7,400 nucleotides of DNA. Source: Actinomycetes bacterium (GTDB taxonomy: Bacteria > Actinomycetota > Aquicultoria > CAJVYJ01 > JAUVQD01). The notes beneath the pieces were generated by a model, which was given only the letters and a program-made list of their open reading frames with translations, did not search any database and was not told where the DNA came from. A program made the position numbers and the translations under genes. This document shows, one piece after another, positions 4,446 to 7,400 of this stretch; positions within the stretch are counted from its first letter, which is position 1; each line of letters begins with the position of its first letter. The stretch covers positions 1 to 7,400 of the forward strand of contig DAOUYN010000037.1 of assembly GCA_030666075.1 (NCBI GenBank), given 5' to 3'.

Positions 4446-5678
4446 ATGTCTATAATCGTTCAAAAGTATGGTGGCACCTCTGTGGCCGATACCATGCATA
4501 TTCAAAATGTGGCCCGCCGCATCATCGCCACGAAACAAGCGGGCCATCAAGTAGTGGTGGTCGTCTCCGCGATCAGCGGCACTACTGACGACCTCGTGAA
4601 GATGGCTTATGAGCTCAACCCGCGTCCCGCCGAGCGGGAGATGGATATGCTTCTCGCCACAGGCGAGCAGATATCGATCGCGCTTTTGAGCATGGCTATC
4701 GCCGGCCAAGGGCATGACGCGATATCGTTCACGGGCGCCCAGGTCGGCATAGAGACCGATCGCAGTCACACCAAGGCCCGGATAGTGAACGTTAAGGCGG
4801 CCAGGCTTGAGGAGGCCTTAGCGCAAGGTAAAATAGCTATCGTGGCCGGGTTTCAGGGTGTTACCGACAGCTCAGATATCACCACCCTCGGGCGCGGCGG
4901 TTCCGATACGACCGCGACCGCTATCGCCGCCAAGTTGGGGGCTGAACTCTGCGAGATATATACGGACGTCGCCGGAGTCTACGCCGCGGACCCGCGTGTG
5001 GTCGCGGGGGTCCGGCAACTCAAACGAGTATCTTACGATGAGATGCTGGAGATGGCGGCCACCGGAGCCAAAGTCCTCCAATTGCGGGCCGTTGAATACG
5101 CTCGCAATCACGGGGTGCGGATTGCGGTAAAATCAAGTTTCGATGATAGCGAAGGAACTCTGATCGGAGAGGTGGAAGAGAGCATGGAAAAGGCCATCGT
5201 AAGCGCGGTAACCCATGACGCCGATGAGTCGAAGATAACTATATTCGGTGTGCCCGATCATCCGGGTATCGCCGCGACTGTTTTTAGGGAACTGGCCGAT
5301 GAGCACATCAACGTTGACATGATCATTCAAAACGTCAGCGAGGATGGGATAACCGATATCTCCTTCACCGTACCTGGTGAAGATCTTGTTCGCGGCCGCG
5401 CTGTGGTCGACGGGCTCGTCGGCACGCTTGAGGCCCGCGGTTCGGCGTGCGATGAACGGATCGCAAAGGTCTCGCTAGTGGGGGCCGGCATGAAAAGCCA
5501 CCCGGGCATCGCAGCTAAGATGTTCGAGATAATGGCCGAGGAGAAGATCAATATCGACATGATCAGCACTTCGTCCATCAAGATATCGTGCGTGATCTCG
5601 GAAGACGAGGTAGAGCGCGCTGTCAGAGCCCTTTACGACGGCTTCGGATTGGGCCAAGAGCTTCAGGCCAAAGAGTGA
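4446..5678 (+). CDS. lysC: Aspartate kinase (aspartokinase), alpha/beta type
   Basis: This enzyme phosphorylates L-aspartate with ATP to 4-phospho-L-aspartate, the first step to diaminopimelate/lysine, threonine and methionine. The 410 residues contain the amino-acid-kinase fold with KYGGTSVAD (7-15), the ATGEQISIALL block (71-81), GFQGVT (135-140), GRGGSDTTA (149-157) and the nucleotide-binding YTDVAGVYAADPR (172-184). Two ACT domains follow: about 262-330, containing NVSEDGITDISFT, and about 342-405, containing KVSLVGAGMKSHPGIAAKMF. This is the architecture of lysine- or lysine-plus-threonine-inhibited enzymes such as those of Bacillus and Corynebacterium, so feedback inhibition is expected. 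The start ATG 4446 has only a weak ribosome site (TGGTTGG), but MSIIVQKYGGTS is the normal N-terminus. An internal start at Met247 probably yields a separate beta subunit. The stop overlaps the asd start. Confidence 0.96.
   Translation: MSIIVQKYGGTSVADTMHIQNVARRIIATKQAGHQVVVVVSAISGTTDDLVKMAYELNPRPAEREMDMLLATGEQISIALLSMAIAGQGHDAISFTGAQVGIETDRSHTKARIVNVKAARLEEALAQGKIAIVAGFQGVTDSSDITTLGRGGSDTTATAIAAKLGAELCEIYTDVAGVYAADPRVVAGVRQLKRVSYDEMLEMAATGAKVLQLRAVEYARNHGVRIAVKSSFDDSEGTLIGEVEESMEKAIVSAVTHDADESKITIFGVPDHPGIAATVFRELADEHINVDMIIQNVSEDGITDISFTVPGEDLVRGRAVVDGLVGTLEARGSACDERIAKVSLVGAGMKSHPGIAAKMFEIMAEEKINIDMISTSSIKISCVISEDEVERAVRALYDGFGLGQELQAKE
5166..5180 (+). promoter_or_regulatory. Internal ribosome-binding region inside lysC
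   Basis: The purine-rich stretch GGAGAGGTGGAAGAG lies just before the in-frame ATG at 5184. Its AGG ends 11 bases before the ATG and its GGAAGAG ends 3 bases before it. It is stronger than the site before the full-length lysC start. Confidence 0.45.
5184..5678 (+). CDS. lysC: Probable internally initiated aspartate kinase beta subunit
   Basis: An in-frame ATG at codon 247 of lysC, preceded by GGAGAGGTGGAAGAG, would give a 164-residue protein consisting only of the two ACT regulatory domains. In Bacillus subtilis and Corynebacterium glutamicum the same gene makes an alpha subunit and a beta subunit from an internal start at nearly the same codon (around 246-250). The two then assemble as alpha2beta2. 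The matching position, residue context and purine-rich site support the same arrangement here. Actual use of the start cannot be seen from sequence. Confidence 0.55.
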   Translation: MEKAIVSAVTHDADESKITIFGVPDHPGIAATVFRELADEHINVDMIIQNVSEDGITDISFTVPGEDLVRGRAVVDGLVGTLEARGSACDERIAKVSLVGAGMKSHPGIAAKMFEIMAEEKINIDMISTSSIKISCVISEDEVERAVRALYDGFGLGQELQAKE

Positions 5679-6700
5679 AGGCGGCCGGCGGGTATAAAGT
5701 CGCCATCGTCGGCGCTACCGGCTTGGTTGGAGAGGAGATGCGCGCCGTCTTGCAAGAGCGGCGTTTTCCTGTCCGGGAGCTCAAGTTGCTGGCGTCGTCC
5801 CGGTCGGCCGGGCGGACTTTGAGCTGGGGCGATAGGCAAGTAGAGGTCGAGACGCTGATAAGCGATTCATTCACCGGTGTCGATATCGCTCTCTTTTCCG
5901 CCGGTTCCGGCGTCAGTCTGGATTACGCGCCGGCGGCCCGGGACGCGGGCGCCGTGTCCATCGATAATAGCAGCGCGTGGCGGATGGATCCGGATGTCCC
6001 TTTGGTCGTTCCCGAAGTCAATTCGGGTGCCTTGGCTGATCACGGCGGGATAATAGCCAACCCGAACTGTTCGACCATCCAGCTGGTCGTGGCGCTCAAG
6101 CCGCTTCACGATCTGTGGAAGATGAAGCGGGTCGTCATTTCTACGTATCAAGCGGTTTCCGGTACCGGTCGCGAGGCAGTCGATGAATTGCTCGAACAGA
6201 CGCGGGACATTCTGGCGGACCGCGCCCCGCGGGCAGACATATATGCGCACCCTATTGCTTTCAATCTTTTTCCACATATCGATGTCTTCCAGGATTCAGG
6301 GTATTCGAAGGAAGAGATAAAGATGATTGCCGAGACCCGCAAGATAATGGGTCTGCCGCAGCTGCGCATAACGGCCACTGCCGCTCGCGTACCCGTCGTG
6401 ACCGGCCATAGTGAATCGGTAAATATCGAATTTGAGCGGGAGATCGATCTGGCGCAAGCACGGCAAGTCCTGGCCGACTCTCCCGGCATCACTTTACTGG
6501 ATGACCCCGAGACCGACAGTTACCCGACTCCCTTGGCGGCGGCCGGCACAGATTCTACTTACATTGGTCGGTTGCGCCGGGATGAGTCCGTCGAGAACGG
6601 GCTGAACCTTTGGGTCGTCGCCGACAATCTTCGCAAGGGTGCGGCCCTCAACGCCGTCCAGATAGCCGAAGTCTTAGTCGACCGGGACTGGTTGCGCTAG
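5675..6700 (+). CDS. asd: Aspartate-semialdehyde dehydrogenase
   Basis: This enzyme reduces 4-phospho-L-aspartate with NADPH to L-aspartate 4-semialdehyde, the step directly after LysC. The 341-residue product has the Rossmann motif VGATGLVGEEM (12-22), SxNSSAWRM-like DNSSAWRMDPDVPLVVPEVN (98-116), the active site NPNCST (129-134, catalytic Cys132), YQAVSGTGR (158-166), FNLFPHID (196-203) and RVPVVTGHSESV (238-249). Arg238 is probably a substrate-binding residue and His245 the acid-base residue. I chose GTG 5675 because it gives the normal short N-terminus before the Rossmann motif. It overlaps the lysC stop as GTGA, the same junction seen between porG and porD. The frame is open upstream inside lysC, but that extension reads as out-of-frame lysC. 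The ribosome site is weak (AGG at 5665-5667), so translational coupling to lysC is likely. Confidence 0.95.
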   Translation: MKAAGGYKVAIVGATGLVGEEMRAVLQERRFPVRELKLLASSRSAGRTLSWGDRQVEVETLISDSFTGVDIALFSAGSGVSLDYAPAARDAGAVSIDNSSAWRMDPDVPLVVPEVNSGALADHGGIIANPNCSTIQLVVALKPLHDLWKMKRVVISTYQAVSGTGREAVDELLEQTRDILADRAPRADIYAHPIAFNLFPHIDVFQDSGYSKEEIKMIAETRKIMGLPQLRITATAARVPVVTGHSESVNIEFEREIDLAQARQVLADSPGITLLDDPETDSYPTPLAAAGTDSTYIGRLRRDESVENGLNLWVVADNLRKGAALNAVQIAEVLVDRDWLR

Positions 6701-6725
6701 ACACCGCTCATATGGCGAATCTTTG

Positions 6726-7400
6726 ATGACTGGTGCGGCGCAACAAGAGCGGTTCCGCGAAGGGATCCGTCTGTCGTGGGTGAGCATCGGCGGCAATGTG
6801 CTGCTAACGCTCTTCAAGTTCGCCGCCGGTATTCTCGGTCATAGTCAAGCGATGGTCGCCGACGCAGTGGAATCTCTGAGCGACGTCGTCTCCCAGACCG
6901 GAGTCCTCATCAGTTTGCGAATATCCCGCAAGCCGGTCGATTGGGATCACCCTTACGGCCACGGGCGTGCCGAGTCTATAGCCACCGGCTTGATGGCCGT
7001 GATGATCGCCGCGGCCGGTGTTCTCATCTTAATGCGCACGATCGTATCTATCGCTTCCAGGGATACTGAGGTCCCGGGCTTGATCGCGCTCGTCGCCGTG
7101 GTCGTCGTGATCTTTGTCAAAGAGGGTCTCTATCAGGTCGTCTCCCGCGCAGCCCGACGCCACCGGAGTACGTTGCTGATGGCCGGGGCGCTAGATCATC
7201 GTAAGGATGCCATAACGTCCCTGGCGACCCTTGTCGGTATCGCCGGGGCCCGCGCCGGTTATCCGCTCATGGATCCGCTGGCCGCCGGGCTCACGTCGCT
7301 TATCATCCTCAAGCTTGCGTACGATGTGGCCGGGACAGCCGGCCGGGAGCTGATGGACAGGGTTCCCGAGGACGAGACGATGGGTCAGATTACCTCGATC
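6726..7400 (+). CDS. Cation diffusion facilitator (CDF) family metal exporter, N-terminal part
   Basis: The first 225 residues are visible; the 3' end is outside the window. CDF proteins are inner-membrane proton-coupled exporters of divalent metals (Zn, Fe, Mn, Co, Cd) that act as dimers. Visible are transmembrane helices from about 15 onward and the helix 2 motif VADAVESLSDVVSQ (44-57). The loop motif DWDHPYGHGRAE (72-83) follows, and helix 5 carries MAGALDHRKDAITSL (152-166). Aligned by spacing with E. coli YiiP/FieF (offset +4), the transport site is Glu49, Asp53, Asp157 and Asp161 instead of Asp45, Asp49, His153 and Asp157. The second site Asp72/His75/His79 is intact. The carboxylate-only site argues against strict Zn specificity and hints at Mn or Fe. 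ATG 6726 overlaps the TGA of a four-codon ORF (6712-6726). It starts 25 bases after asd and may be read from the same transcript. Confidence 0.88.
   Translation, partial: MTGAAQQERFREGIRLSWVSIGGNVLLTLFKFAAGILGHSQAMVADAVESLSDVVSQTGVLISLRISRKPVDWDHPYGHGRAESIATGLMAVMIAAAGVLILMRTIVSIASRDTEVPGLIALVAVVVVIFVKEGLYQVVSRAARRHRSTLLMAGALDHRKDAITSLATLVGIAGARAGYPLMDPLAAGLTSLIILKLAYDVAGTAGRELMDRVPEDETMGQITSI

Noticed and set aside
5588..5674. Longer N-terminus of asd inside lysC
   Set aside because: The extension is arginine-rich out-of-frame lysC with no homology-like content. GTG 5675 gives the normal enzyme N-terminus.

Overview
The window reads as chromosomal core-metabolism DNA from a fairly GC-rich anaerobic bacterium. 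All recognised genes lie on the + strand, with tight junctions, strong Shine-Dalgarno sites and hairpin-plus-T-run terminators. A four-subunit ferredoxin-linked pyruvate oxidoreductase and an aspartate kinase with a probable internal second start fit an anaerobic Gram-positive-type lineage (Actinomycetota or Firmicutes). That placement is inference and cannot be settled from the sequence alone. I see no rRNA, tRNA, CRISPR array, insertion sequence or phage gene.

Layout. Positions 2-307 hold the C-terminal end of an HD-GYP cyclic-di-GMP phosphodiesterase-type protein. A 207-base non-coding leader (308-514) follows, with several nested inverted repeats that could form a regulatory RNA or attenuator. 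Next comes an intact operon porG-porD-porA-porB (515-3505) encoding the gamma, delta, alpha and beta subunits of pyruvate:ferredoxin oxidoreductase, closed by a strong terminator (3539-3587). Two tandem paralogous small membrane proteins of unknown function follow (3647-3958 and 4026-4334). They are separated by a perfect 13-bp inverted repeat lying on the first gene's stop codon and are followed by a textbook terminator with a TTCG loop (4357-4382). A new transcription unit then starts from a good sigma-70-like promoter (4384-4412): lysC (aspartate kinase, with a probable internal start for a beta subunit) overlapping asd (aspartate-semialdehyde dehydrogenase). A cation diffusion facilitator metal exporter begins at 6726 and runs off the window.

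How the genes work together. The Por enzyme interconverts pyruvate + CoA with acetyl-CoA + CO2, passing electrons to ferredoxin. LysC and Asd carry out the first two steps of the aspartate family pathway (diaminopimelate/lysine, threonine, methionine). The membrane-protein pair forms a separate island between two terminators and has no evident link to either pathway.

The least explained elements are the structured por leader, the duplicated small membrane proteins with their stop-codon palindrome, and the carboxylate-only transport site of the metal exporter. None of these amounts to a demonstrated new system. The rest is well-known core metabolism.
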